Shown: positions 1 to 12,786, counted from the stretch's first letter. The stretch: DNA of 64,000 nt from Halichondria panicea (GCF_963675165.1 NC_087391.1:1817001-1881000); one strand, 5' to 3'. The notes: generated by a model not told the origin, from the sequence alone. A program made the numbers and translations.

Positions 1-106
1 GCACAATTTTACTGCGGAAGCTATACAGGAAGTAGTTAGTGGGCGTTCAAATAGCAATCAAAATTCCAGGCTCTTAAACGAATAGGACTATTAGGTTAAC
101 ACTCAC

Positions 107-2871
107 CAAGAAGGTAGTTAGCTGACAGGTGAGTGTTGATACTGGCATGGAGACCAGACACGAGTCTGTAGAAGGCTCTCTTCTCAAGACACATACCTAA
201 AGGAGGGAGTGAGGGGTAGCAACAAGATGACACACAGAATGATAAGTAATAATCATGGCATGTTCTTTATCGAGAAGATTTTACTTATTTCATTTCAGTT
301 ATTTTTTCTGCAAGCACACGTACAGGACATACACTACAGTACTATATAGTTGTCAGGCACGTACGTACCTTGCAGCAGAGAGGGATGGAAGAGTGGAATG
401 GAGGTAGACTGGTCCACTCTCTCTGGTCTGTAGGAAAGTAGTACCATCATAACATACCGTATAGCATGACATTTTCAAGGGGCTTAATTTTCGCTGATTT
501 CGTGGGTTAGCAATCTTACACGAAAATTAATTCCAAGAGAAAATTGTTAGAATTATTTGCTATAACGTGCAAAGATTAAAGGCGTGGCTTCCGGCAAGCA
601 GTCATTCCACAAACATTGTGCAACGAAATGCTTTTAGAGGCCATTCCACGAAACATAAGTGCCTCGAAAATTTCGCGCTATACGGTAATACATGTATATA
701 CATGTATAGTCTATGGTAAGGTAGAAGAAACTAAAGACGGAAGTAGAATCGTGAAAGTGAGAGGGTTTGGACAAAAAGGTGGTGAACTGACAATACACCT
801 GAAGCAGTTTTCGTGGTAGATGGCCCTCCATATCCGCTGTGCAGAGTGGCCAGAATAGCCGGTGTACCTCTCAGGGTTCAGGGTGAGGTCAACGTACCGC
901 AGCTCACTGGAGGTCTCGTCTGTAATTTAAAGAAGTTTATGAAATGAACGAAACATCCAAACTCACCTTCAGGTTGGCAGAAATTGTCCTCTGTCTCATC
1001 GTGTTCTTGCCAGATCAAAAAATCCTCCAGCTGCTGGATGCTACATGAGAAAGGGGGGTAGGTCGAAGGTACATGTATATTCTGGCTAAGGAGTGCTATA
1101 CCGAGTACCTGATGGTTTTGTCTATTGTACTGAGACTCTCCTCTTCGTCCGAGACCTGATCACATGACTCGATCACATGGCTGCTTACATCAGGGACATT
1201 AGTCTGAAAAGAAGTCAGGGTACATTTCAGTCAATGTTAATACGTATACTTTTGGTCAAAGAACAAGTACCAAAGAGGAAGTAGCATTTACACAGGAATT
1301 AGTGGGGTTACTAGTGGCCAGTGATTAAAACGCTCGACTCAAGAGCAATTTTCGAGTCCCACCAGTACTAGAAACTTTGTCAGTTTATGATGAGTTACTC
1401 AACAATACAGCAAGAAGTAACTTTGGTGGCCAAGCTTGCATTCACCAAAACTATGGGATTTTCTAAGGAGTTTACTCAGCTTTGCCCTGCACGGGGATCT
1501 GTCTCGACAGTAGCTTACTTCAGACTTCAGACCTTGTAGGCAGCTCTCCTAATTGCTAGTATCTCTGTGGCTACCCCTATGCATGCATACCCTCCAATCT
1601 TGATCTTTCCTCGCTAGCCACAACAGTGTTAAAAACCCGGTATAATCAAGACTCCTCACAAACCTCAAATTCTTGCATGGTTTGTTTCAGGTATCCTGGA
1701 ATTTCGTCCTACATTGAATCAACAAACACTCGTATACACACTTCATACACAAGTAACTACTGTACAATAACAGCTAATAGTAGTCCCACCACATTCTCAC
1801 GGACACACCCACCCACCTCGGAGCACTCCTCCACTTGACAGTCTCTCAGGACACAGCGACCATCGTCCGGCCAGAAGGGGCAGTGGCGATGGAGGTTCAC
1901 CTGCACAGTAATAATGAGTAAGAACAAAAATCGTATATTTAATTTTGTAGCCAATGCTTTTTATACTCCACACACAGTACAAAATGAAGCTGCTTTATTA
2001 GCAATTTGGCACTAACCAGAAAAAACTTGAAAAAGGAGTGATTTACGAGTGATTTGACGAGGGGGTATATTCTGTCACGGTTCAATGACTCCACTGTCTC
2101 TGCATCACAGCAACACTCTGCTACCTGACCAGTCAACTGCAGGTGAGGGGGGTGGGGGTGGGGCAGCTACTTAAAGTACTGTAGATATTTAACATACATA
2201 CATAAGTTAAACATAAAAAGGTGTTACATACAGTACTATTTGTTTTGGACGTTTTGTCCCTTTGTGCATGGCGGTATACTATTAGGAGTAAAAAAACGGA
2301 GGGTGAGCGGTCTGGTATCTGACCCTAGGGTAAGGTATGCTCCCCCTCCAAGTGAATTTTGTCCCCCTTATATTTTGCATACATACGCAGTACTGCAGTT
2401 CTTGACCATGCAGCTGCTGTAACTTAATAAAAAAATAATCTATAGCTAGATACTGTAGTCTAGCTATTAGGCATTCCATGATTGCTAATCGTCGTGGAGC
2501 ATGCACAGAATTTTTACTGTCAGTCTACCCTAGCTAGTGTAGATTGTTCGGGGGGACATTCTAAACTAGGGTCAGATGTCTGGGGGGACTGCCAATATTA
2601 ACACTACGACACCCAATATTAAAATGAACACAATGTTTAGACTAGAATGTGAGCTAATGTCCTAGTCTAAAGTAATGTGTCATAGTGACGGAATAGTGAT
2701 TTTCCCTGTGTGCATGCCAGCAGAGTTGCTCACTTCACAGAAACACTGGTCCAGCCTCTCCAGGTAAAACTTCCTCTTGACCAGATCACCAAAGGGGTCC
2801 TGTTGAGTGTAGGTACCTCCCATCCAGCACAGGGCCACCAACAGTACGCTGAGGTATCCTTTACTACACAT
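107..2871 (-). CDS. ERO1: ERO1, ER oxidoreductin (5' part; 3' end beyond window)
   Basis: FAD-dependent thiol oxidase that re-oxidises protein disulfide isomerase in the ER lumen. Exons on the minus strand, 5' to 3': 2871-2734, 2136-2017, 1900-1817, 1203-1109, 1040-967, 919-799, 427-369, 196-107; all junctions are GT-AG and phases agree. The protein starts with a hydrophobic signal peptide (residues 1 to about 22), then the CFCE and [13 protein letters not shown] region that holds the family's regulatory/shuttle cysteines, then [10 protein letters not shown], then [15 protein letters not shown] and the IW..IYHENCF motif, and [16 protein letters not shown]. These match animal ERO1 in order. 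The last visible exon ends in a donor at 106, so the C-terminal part with the active-site CxxCxxC lies outside the window. It is head-to-head with TANGO1, start codons 309 bp apart. Family assignment is firm; exact exon edges are my inference. Confidence 0.93.
455..687. mobile_element. MITE family A, copy 1 (TA-flanked, TIR ccgtatagc)
   Basis: Inverted ends 'taccgtatagc' (455) and 'gctatacggta' (ends 687), with TA at both sides as target-site duplication. The interior carries cgaaaatt-rich arms and a segment 'aaaggcgtggcttccggcaagc' type that recurs, inverted, in the copy at 9085-9303. Lies in an ERO1 intron. Confidence 0.75.
1308..1371 (+). repeat. Degenerate tRNA-like element (tRNA pseudogene or SINE head)
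   Basis: The segment has an A-box-like 'tggccagtgat', a possible anticodon region around 'gactcaagagc' and a B-box-like 'tttcgagtccc'. Its ends 'actagtgg' and 'ccaccagt' can pair in 7 of 8 positions like an acceptor stem. Too short and too diverged to be a working tRNA. Lies in an ERO1 intron, opposite strand. Confidence 0.35.
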
Positions 2872-3180
2872 TAACTCTCTCTTATTACACTAGTTTGATA
2901 CGGTACATACTAGTACAGTCGAGTCGAGTCTAGTATAGTCTAGTCAGGGACAATTAATTTTGCATAAAGATTTTTCTTGCAGTGTTCCAGTTCCATTTTT
3001 CTTCTTGGCTGTTTTTCTCTAAATTAGAACATGTAGTCTGCATGTAGATATCCACGTGGCAAAATCTGATAGAAATCTAGGAGCTCAAGGTCAAAGATCA
3101 TTAATTTTACTCCATATGATCGATCTCGATCTTGAGGCCTTTCTTCTAATTCTGTGGCTGTCTATTTCAGAGATTGTGGA
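2872..3180. promoter_or_regulatory. Shared divergent promoter region ERO1 / TANGO1
   Basis: The 309 bp between the two start codons must hold both 5' UTRs and promoters. No TATA box is evident at a plausible place. A palindromic CCACGTGG lies at 3052-3059 (tCCACGTGGc), an E-box that also resembles the core bound by XBP1/ATF6-type bZIP factors. A 'tatttcag' at 3163-3170 just upstream of the TANGO1 ATG could be the acceptor of an upstream non-coding exon. Confidence 0.5.
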
Positions 3181-6100
3181 ATGGGCTGGTTAGTCTTTGT
3201 GTTGGTTCTGTGTGTCTTGTTCTCTACTCCTGGCTGTGTCTGGGGGAAGCTGTGCTGTGATCAGGGCTGTAAACGTGAGTTGAACATTAACCACCCACCG
3301 TACCCACCACCTCCATGTATATGCACTGTACACTTGGTACAGGATTTTAATTCTCCCGACACTGTGGTTCATTGGTGTACGGTACTAAATTGTTTCTACT
3401 GTCAATTCCTATGTTGCTGTTGACCACAATATCAGGAAGTGTGTGTAGAGTGGTACGACACCTGCTGTACGATTGTACTGGGGGGTTCCCCTTGTACTTA
3501 CATTATAATTTGGGAGAAAGTCTAGAAAAGTAGACTTTGTGCTGTGAAGCTAACTCTATTTCTCCTATCATATTATAATCGTATGCACTGTGTGTAAAAA
3601 AATAACCAGCGTATGCATACAACTGCCAACAATTCCTCTTTCTCTCAACCACATACGCACACTTCAGTACCATAACATACCTGTTCTAGTGCAAGGGTGT
3701 ATTAAACTACCTGTAATTATCCTCATAATACACACGCACTCATAATACACACGCAGACCCAGTGTCGTATGGGCGTACAGTACAGAGGCACATCACAAGG
3801 GACGAGGGGTTCCTGTCTTACCCTGCCTCCGCCATAGTTACCGTCTTCAGCAAGGACGTCCACACAACGGCCGAGGGAGAGTACTGGGAGGCAGAGGTAC
3901 GCCTTCCCTCTAGATAGGTTAGAAATACCGCCAGAATTCGCTACCTTAAGTAAGTGAACACAAGGGAACAATTTTTGTTGTTGTGTTTGGGAAATGCAAT
4001 AAAACACTGATCCTTACCGTAGATCCAAGGCAAGCGAGGGCTGATTTTGAACAGTGCCCTCAAGGAACTGACTCACAAGTGTGAACCTAGCATTGTGCAG
4101 CTGCAGGAAGAAGCGGCAGAAGAGCCTCTGGTGAGAACTGGTGCTCTGTATGCTGTGAATAGCCAGTGTACATGCATCTACATGTATGTGTTCGTGTACG
4201 TGTGGTGCTGTCAGAGCCTCTGGTGAGAACTGCCATGGTGCTCTGTATGCTGTGAATAGCCAGTGTACACAGCTATGTGTGTGTGTACGTGTGGTGCTGT
4301 CAGCTGCATGTTTACTGGTATAATTATGCTACTGTTATATGTATGCACAAGGACTTCAGGGACCAGTACGTCAGCCGTTATTCTAATGTAGCATTCTCCC
4401 ATGAGACACTGGGAGAGTTCCCTCCCTAGATTAAACCTGGCTGTTTTTACTCCTCAAGTCTGAGTTGTGCCTCTTTATAGCTAGGCTACATGTACGTACA
4501 TGTAGGTAATGTCTAAAAAAAAACTCAGTTCATTAGAGGATAATTTATGTGCTGTACAATGTACGTATTGAACCTTGTTTCTTTACTGTATTTACATGTA
4601 AGGACAATAGACATGATTGTGTGTTGTTGTCTGTTTCCAACGTGTATAGACCTACAGCTGTGTTCATATGCAGGTTCCTGATGGTGGTGCACCAGCAACT
4701 CCCACCGACCATACCCACATGGACACACCCACCCCTATGGGTCAAACACAATCCAGCACGTCAACACCTTCTGACGACCAACCAAGACCTGGCACACCAC
4801 TCACTCCTGAAGACCAATCGCAAGACAGCTCACCACCACCCCCTAGCGACCAACAGAGAGAGATGCCTCAGACAGAACAGGGAGTGCCTCCCGTTGAACC
4901 ACACAATATTCAGTACCAAGAGCCCTCTGGTCATCAGGAGTCTGTGGAACAGGTACATGTATATACATGTACAATATACAGCCATAATGATGAATATGCA
5001 TCACGTGTACAGAGAGAGCGGGAGAGAGAGGTACCTCAGAGAGAGGAGGGAGAACAGATGCCACCTATTGATCGGTTCCAGGATCCCACTGGTAGTCGAG
5101 AGCCTTTGACCAGGGAGCCTCTAAGAGAAGAGACCAAACAGGTGCAGCTAGGGAGATTTCATCTATTCACTGTATTACTCAAGCCTGATAGGCAACCCAC
5201 TGCATAGCCAATGTAGACAGAACGCTGGTACAGTATCATAATTATTACATCATTACATCGTGTAATTATTGTGCTGTGACCGTTTTGGAATTGTAAAGCT
5301 CATTGAGTTATGATCCTTTTTCTACACTGCTGCAGATATCACCTGACATTTCCGATGAGCCAGAAGAAGTGAAGCCAGTTGAAGAAAACAACAGAGTTGA
5401 GTTTCAGACCGTCTCGTTAAATATCCATCCTACTCAGATCCATCCAGTTTTAGCAGATGAACATTTGAGCTTTGCGGGAAATCTAGAAGATCAATGCAAA
5501 GCACAAACATCGGATGATAGCCGCCCTCAAGAAACACCCTTAGCAGAGTCCTTACCGCCGCAGCAACACCAACAAAAACACGAGCGGTATTTGAATGATG
5601 GCGGACAAAATGGCGAGTCACAAGAACAAGCCAAAGAGGAAGAACCGTTTGATAAGCAATACAGAGTAAAGGATGTTTATATCCACGATGAGTTGGGCGA
5701 AGACGAGTTATACGCTGAAGTCACACCAGAGCCACCCTCGGAGCAGACAAAGGAGATGTTCGAGTCCCAAGAGCCGCCACCCTCAAGAGTAGACGAACCC
5801 AATGTAGCAGATTCTGTCCCCTTGAATTTGGACACATTCTCCTCAGAGACTGAAAAACCCGAGCCTGTCACTGATCCCGCTCACAAAGTAGAAATGTTCG
5901 AAGAGTCCCCTCATGTTGTAGAACCGACCCCTGCAACTTTTGAACGTCATATTCCGGAACCCTCATTTGAGGAACCTCCTCTCACACAGGACCCCTCGAC
6001 TTTCGAACCAGCTCGTACTCCAGAATCGGGTCACTCTACTTTTGACACCACAGCAACCACTACTAGTGACACACCAGTTGAAGCTATTGAAACTCAAGAA

Positions 6101-9100
6101 AGCAACAAAAAGTCAGAGCAGGATCAGTGGCAGGCAGAGGATAAGAGGTCGGAAGATGATCAACACGAGGAACTGGGTGATGATGACGATGATGGAGATT
6201 ATGACGATGAAGAAGACGGCGATGAAGGTTACGAAGATGAAGATGAAAATGGAGATGACGAAGATCCATATGATGATGGGAGGTTGGAAACTAGAGAGGA
6301 AGACGGTCCAGAAATTGTACCCCCCAACCAAAATGAGAGGAGATTTAATCGGAGGTTTGAGGAGTTGCAACAACTGCACAGAGAGCAACAAGAGCTTCTG
6401 AGACAACAGGAGCTACTGCATCAGCAACAGGGGAAGAAGAGTGAACAGCAAGAGGATGAATCATCCCAGCAAAAGCAGCAAGATCAACAGTTCGACCAGG
6501 AACGGGAAGATGATCAGCAACGACAAGATGATCTGCAACGACAGTACGACCACCAGCGGCAAAAAGAACAACAGGAGCACTTCATTAGTCAGCAGCAGCA
6601 GCAGCAAGATAAGGAACCTAATCAACAGCAGAACCCTCCAGACGATATATTATATTCTGAAACCCCTCCCACAATGAAAGAGGCCCCACCCATTCCACAA
6701 GGCGGACCTATTCCTCCTATCAGTAGGCCCTCTGACACTAACACTCAGTTCGAACATCAGACGGCGGCAACTAAAACAACTGCACCTCCTTGTAATTGTA
6801 CTGAGGTGATCACGCCCACTTGTGAATGTCCGGACATTGGCCGACCACCCTGCCCAAAATTGAGTATTGACAACTATGTCCCCCTTCCTGGATCTGAGTC
6901 GGGAGTGATGTCATTGGTGGAGCAGTATCGTGCGTATGTGCGAGAGATGGTGTTGGCTACTCTGCCACAGTCAATAGCAGAATGGATTGTTGAGAACGTG
7001 AGTTGGTTTGGAATTGCATTCACGTTATGTTAATTTAGTGCCCTTAGTCGATTTCATGAGCGCGTTTACATGTACATCTGTAACAGAGTGTACACTTACT
7101 TAAGTTTTATTCAAGGTAGTGTTAACTGTTACAGTATAATTATACCGATTAGTGGCGTATCGTGGAAATCATACGAAAAGTAAAGTTGCGAAATTATTTT
7201 ACCGTAATACGTTCAACGTCGCAACGTCGCTATCCTAAGCATTTTATTGGGCAGTTTATACAAAAATTTGCACCAACGAAAATTACTCGCTATACGTTAT
7301 GTACAACATAATTAATGTTACGTTACATGCATGGCTGTGCATTCTACATGTAAGTTTCAAATGTATATTTGGTCACAGCTTGATCTTGAGTTGCCTAAGC
7401 AGCAGTATGCCTGTTTGTGTATTCTGAGTCTGTTAAAGTTTACAGCGTGGATATAGTCGGTTCGTGAGATATATTTCGTGGCTGCATGTATAGGTGGTCA
7501 ACGATCGCTTGATTCACGGGGTAAAATATTCATTCTCTACAACGAAAACCACAAAATTTTCCCCCTCCCCTCCTGAAAAATTACCAGCTATATGGCAAAG
7601 TAATTTTCATATTACTTAAACCTAAACCTCTCTATTCTTACAGCGTCCGATGCTGGGGGTGGTGTGTGTGGGTGTGGCCTTTCTCTCTCTCTCCATCCCA
7701 CTACTTCTCTTGGTATGCATCAGCTGTGGAGGACAGGGTGCCAAGAAACAGGTCGCCATAGAGAAAGGTAAAATAACCAGTTTTTGTGAACTGTCACATG
7801 GTTAGATTTGCTCTTACATGTACTTGCAGATAAATAAACATGTATTTTAAATCCCTTGATTACGAATTGTTGCCTATTAAGTCTGTTTCGAAGATTCTGC
7901 AATAGCCAACATGCTACAGTACACACAGTTACATGTCGTAGTTTACAGTGTACTAGTGTCACATGATATTGTGCGTGTGTTGATAGCTTCTCGTGTGCGT
8001 CTGGAGGGGGAGAGAGTGAAACTGGAGACTGAACGTAATGGACTGGACCAGCGGCTGAGAGAGAGCAAGGAGGCGTGTCAAGGCCTGGAAAATGACCTGA
8101 AACTACTCAGAGGAGAGAGGGCACAGCTGGAACAGGCCAACAAACAGCTGCAGGTGGGTACAGGCTGTCAATAATGATCGAGGCACTACTGTTACAGTAC
8201 TGTAAATACAAAGTGTAGGTGTACATACGCATGTACAGTGTACGTACACCTGTACCTACATGTAACTACCATTGGGGTCAAAATTATTACCTTTTTCTAC
8301 ATGTAGCTACACTGTACACTGTACATTGGACGTTCTGTAACTTCTGGCAATTACTGTACATGTAGATGTCGTTTGTATATAATTATCATAATAATTATGG
8401 TCAACGTATCTACCTACAGATTGATAATCAGAAAGTGACTGAGAGCCTCACGTCCTCCCAACAAGAGTTGACCCAGTACCAGGTTTACAGCGAGCAGCTC
8501 AACACACAGCTTGCCACAGTCAACCAAGAACTGGAGGAAACGGCCCAGCAGAGAGACGAGGGAATTCAGACTGGGAGGGAGATGAGCCAATGTCTAACCG
8601 ACCTGCAGAACAGGGTGGATGGTCTGGAAGCACAGTCCGAGCAGCTAGAGCAGGACAAGTTTCGGACCCAGGGCGCCCTGGATACGCTGCAAAATGAACA
8701 TGACGAGGTGTCTAATCATGTGCAGTGTTACTATACTGTAGTTATATTGATTTCTGTCGTACAGTAATTACATGTACTTTGTTGTTGTTGCTATAGGCAA
8801 CTAGTGAGCTGAGCGAGCTGAGGACGAAGTGCTCTAATCTCGACTCTGAGTTGGAGAGGATGTCCTCTGACCTTGTGTCAACCAACGCCACGTTAGGAGA
8901 GAAGGAGTCCGAGTTAGTACACCTGCGAGAGTGTCTTAGTCAGCTGACTGACCAGGTTGCTGAGTCAACAGTGGACGGAGAAGAAGAAGGCAACGAGGCA
9001 CAGCTGGCCAAGATTAAGGCCATGCTCGACACATCCAAGGTGTGAATATTCCACAAACCATGTTTAAGAACTCAGGATACAATGTACCGTATAGCGCGAC

Positions 9101-12100
9101 ATTTCGAGGCACTTATATTTCATGGAATGGCCTCTAAAAGCATTTCGTTCCACAATGTTCTGCTTACCAGAAGCCACGCCTTTAATCTTTGGACGTTATA
9201 CTAATTGAAGAACAATTTTCGTGGACTTAATTTTCGTGTAGGATTGCTAACCCACGAAATCAGCGAAAAATTAAACCCCTCAAAAATTTAGCGCTATACG
9301 ATTATTATATTCTAGGAATTGTGCGTGAGAAACCTGGGTGATAAGCATGTACATGTATCACCATAACACTGTACAGGCGCAACGATTACACTATGTGTGT
9401 GAGTGTTAACTATCACTATTGTATCCACTTCTGTTTAGGCCCAGCAAGAGCTGCAGAGGACAATGGCTGAGAGAGACAATCACTTGACCCACATACTGGA
9501 GAAGACCAGTCAGCTGGAGCAACAGATAGGTGAGGCAGCCTCAGGCAAAACATGAGCATTTTAAGGGGAACCTAACCCTAGTAACCATTAATTGAAATTG
9601 ATGCCTTGTATATTGTACATGTACATGCATTTACTGTACATTTGGGCTCCCACGTTTTTTGTTGTTTTGTTTTGTTCTTCAAGTGAGCAAACGTACCATG
9701 CACATGTACTACACTGTATGTGTATTCATGCTCAACATGGACTTACATGTATGTGCAGTGTACACTGACTCAGTTTGTCCCTTTGCCTGTGCAGCTGACA
9801 ACGAGGCTCTTAGAGAGCAGCTGTCACAACTTGAAGCCAAGGAGAAAGGCACGGCCCAAGAACTGAGAGAGCTGCAGATAAAGATGAGGGGAGTCACAGA
9901 ATACTTCCAAGAGAAAGAGAGTGGTCTCCATCGAAAGATTGAGCTAGGGGAGATAAATCAGGAGAAATTCAAGTCACTAGAGAGTGAGGCACAAGAGAAG
10001 GCAGCTGCCTCCGAGTTGGAGAGGGAGAGGGAGAAAGAAGAGTTGAAGGAGCTGAGGAAGCAAATGGCCGATATCGAGAAGTCATTTATTAGTCAGCTTA
10101 AGAGTAACGAGGAGCGGGCAGAGGACGCACTGGTGAGTGAATTATTGGACAGCATAAAGCTTATGACGATAAGTGTACTGTATTTAAAGGTACACATTGA
10201 CGACAAAGTTTGTGTGCTTACAGGCACACTGTCACTGTACGTGTGCGTCAAGTACGTGTAATTTTTGTGTAGGTTCAGCTGCGCAGGACGGAACAAGATC
10301 TTAGACTGGCCAACAGGGAGGTCACCACTCTTAAGAGAAGGTAGTCCATCCATTTCTCTTCAGCGTCACTGGATTACTATACATTGTTCTCTAGATTGGC
10401 AGAAGCTGAGACTGCAGCTGCCCACCCTCCACCTATGGTTCGACCAATTCCGCGGCAACACCCCTACCCTCCTCAACCACAACGGACACGCCCACCTTCC
10501 ACCGGACCATTGGGACAACCCCCTCAGGGTATGCAACCCTCCATCCTAAAATAGCCTGCTAATTATCTCTCTAATTGCAGGACCATCCCCTCAGCCACCG
10601 CGACCACTCTCCGCCCCTCGATTAGAGCCACGGACGTCCTCACCTGCCAATAGCGAGTCAATGACAGGTGTTCCCCCTCAGGATAGAGCCGCACAGTCCA
10701 TGCTCAATAGCTCGCTCCCCATGAGAGGACCAAGGTTAGTTAGGAAATTTACTTGGCTACAGATTAAGGGGAAATTGAATTGAAAATGGATGGTGTAGGG
10801 AGGTTTATTCGTTTATTGCATAATTTATAGCTACTTTTAGGGTTAGGCTCTAACTGCCCATGACTTGAATACTGAAGTCCGAGTGTCCAACTCAAAATTG
10901 CCGTGCATGTTTACAGTACATGTACATTGTAGGTACAGTTGCATACTCCATTAACACATTGTACATACATGTATCATGTGCAAGTACATACATGTATATA
11001 CAAGTACATGTATATGATCTGACATTACTGTATTGTATCCATGCAGGGGTCAGTCAGACCTCCAATCTCGATCTCACTCATTCAGGGGGCCTGAATCACG
11101 TGCACTCCACCCGGCTGGCGCACCCCCCATGAGGGGACCGTCCCCTCGTCACATGTCTCGAGAGCAGCAAGTGCCATCTGTTCCCCTGCCTAAGCTTGTA
11201 GAGCAGCAACCCCCTCGTCCGTATGGTGTTACCCCACCTCCAACTGAGGCATCCTCTAGCCAGTATCGTCATCCATATGACAGGTATGTCAGAGTCAACA
11301 CTATACTGTATGTACAGTGGAACCTCCATAAAACGGACACCATTGGGGAACAGCCTTTTGGCCGTTATGGAGAGGTGGTCTTCCTTGAGAGGTTTCAATT
11401 GCCAGATATATGTATGCTCTATGAGTCATTTCTTCCTGCAAATGAATCTTGGAGCTTTGCTAACTGCTTCATTAGCTCGTACAAGCTTAGAAAGGCTGTA
11501 GAGACAAGCTACAGCTAGATTTTCACAATTGTGCAAAATAATGCTATTTCAGCAATAATTTTCTGTTAATTCTGGGTGTGGCTGTCCGTTCTGGGAGGTT
11601 ATTTCCCATTGCTAAGTAAAGCTGATCAGGGACTAGAAAGCTGCTCGTTATACGGAGTAGAGAGGTAGCCGCTCCTGAGAGGTTGCTTTACATTGAAGTC
11701 ATTGTAGTCTCAATCCGAACCTGAGCTGTTGGCCGTTATATAGCGTGTGGTTGCTCTTCGGAGGTGGTCGTTAATGGAGGTTCCACTGTATACGTGTACA
11801 TGCACACATCTGTATTTAGCTGTTTGAACTACATGACTGTACATTTAGATCCTTATTGCAGTGTACAGTATAATTATGTGTACTTCACTTTTTCCTTACG
11901 TACAGACCACAAGCGCCACACAATGGCCCTCCAATGTCACATGACAGAGGCTATCCGCCGCCACCTCCTGGTGACTATCGCCCTCCAGACGGCCCAAGGA
12001 GGCCCTATCCACCGACACGTCCTCCTTATGGAGCTCCACCCCCTAGAGGACCACCACGGGTACCGTATCGACCCCCAGGGCCACCAATGGGACCACGCCC

Positions 12101-12329
12101 ACCCAGACCTGGTTACCCTCCTCAGTCGATGTCAGGACCTCCGCAGAGACCGAGAGCACCCACACAGCAGCAGTTGGGTGCAGGCAGACCACCAGCACAC
12201 ATGGGTGGACCCCCACAAACTAGCCAGGCCAACAAACAGCCACAGGCAGGCTCAGGTGAGGCTATGCCACACATTTTATCATTTTGTGCATTTACGTTTA
12301 TCTTTTTACTTGCAGACTTTGCTGTGTAG
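3181..12329 (+). CDS. MIA3: TANGO1 / MIA3, cargo receptor for large secretory cargo at ER exit sites
   Basis: ER-membrane protein that links bulky luminal cargo such as collagen to the COPII coat. Exons: 3181-3274, 3757-3896, 4023-4130, 4674-4952, 5013-5141, 5336-6997, 7644-7767, 7987-8153, 8420-8707, 8797-9039, 9439-9529, 9795-10132, 10273-10340, 10395-10528, 10581-10734, 11047-11283, 11906-12255, 12316-12329; total 4620 nt, 1539 aa, phases consistent. Order of domains: signal peptide (1-24), MIA-type SH3 domain starting KLCCDQGCK (about 25-115), long acidic and Gln-rich luminal region in one 1662-nt exon with a poly-Asp/Glu run, Cys-rich stretch, one transmembrane helix (exon 7644-7767), long coiled coils (7987-10340), and a Pro-rich cytosolic tail (10395-12255) like the Sec23-binding PRD. 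The ATG at 3181 is preferred because the signal peptide begins there. Cargo in this organism is not shown by the sequence. Confidence 0.92.
4121..4301 (+). repeat. Tandem duplication of about 90 bp that copies a TANGO1 5' splice site
   Basis: 4121-4212 and 4213-4301 both begin 'agagcctctggtgagaact' and run through a shared '...gaatagccagtgtaca...gtgtggtgctgtc'. The first copy contains the exon end and donor at 4130/4131; the second copy is intronic and carries an intact copy of the same donor. Confidence 0.8.
9085..9303. mobile_element. MITE family A, copy 2 (inverted relative to copy 1)
   Basis: Starts 'taccgtatagcgcg' and ends 'gcgctatacgatta'. The order of internal blocks (gaggcact..., ttccacaatgtt, agccacgcctttaatctttgg, tttcgtgtaggattgctaacc) is the reverse complement of 455-687. 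Lies in a TANGO1 coiled-coil intron. Confidence 0.75.
11313..11790. mobile_element. Tc1/mariner-like MITE, TIR cagtggaacctccat
   Basis: 'TA' + 'cagtggaacctccat' at 11313 and 'atggaggttccactg' + 'TA' ending 11790. The inner arms also pair loosely (gtccgtt / aacggac, ggagaggtggtc). No transposase ORF is present, so it is non-autonomous. Sits in a TANGO1 proline-rich-region intron. Confidence 0.75.
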
Positions 12330-12786
12330 TAGTAGTTGAATTTCTCCGTGACCAAACGCTAGATGAATTTATACAATACTGAACAGGTTTATGAAAAATT
12401 TCGATCAAGTTCGTGAAATTGTGCATGTGCCCTTTAATAATGATATCGTCTAACTCATTTTCTTGTTTGTAATATGAAAGTGCTCTGTACGTGCGGGTGC
12501 GGTTGATAATGCGTTTAATCTAATATCTACAAGAACTTTATACCAGAGCGGCCTCTGATCAAGCATATACAGTATGCAACTAACAGTGGCCTAAACCTAA
12601 TAATTATAGTCAATTTGTATGTTCCCATGCAAATACCATGGCTACTAATTCAGTTCATCATATTCGTCATTATTTTGTCTACATATCTTATTAAACACAT
12701 TTAAGTACATAACCTTATACGCAGACGATAATTTCACAGTTAAGTACCGGTATACTTACACCTCTATATATAATAGTTAATTGGGT
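12330..12786. other. Convergent intergenic region TANGO1 / GTPase A
   Basis: 457 bp between two stop codons, AT-rich, holding the 3' UTRs of both genes. I see no exact AATAAA in the expected orientation for either gene and no other feature. Confidence 0.5.

Noticed and set aside
4352-4429. Possible TANGO1 exon reading DFRDQYVSRYSNV...
   Set aside because: It ends in an in-frame stop and its internal donor is out of phase with the next exon; direct joining of 4130 to 4674 keeps phase. It could be an alternative terminal exon, but nothing supports that.
6084-6406. Alternative frames across the TANGO1 acidic and Gln-rich exon
   Set aside because: Low-complexity GAT/GAA/CAG repeats open all frames; only one frame joins the flanking exons.
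12122-12355. Minus-strand frame across the TANGO1 proline-rich exon
   Set aside because: Antisense of Pro/Gly-rich codons; no support.
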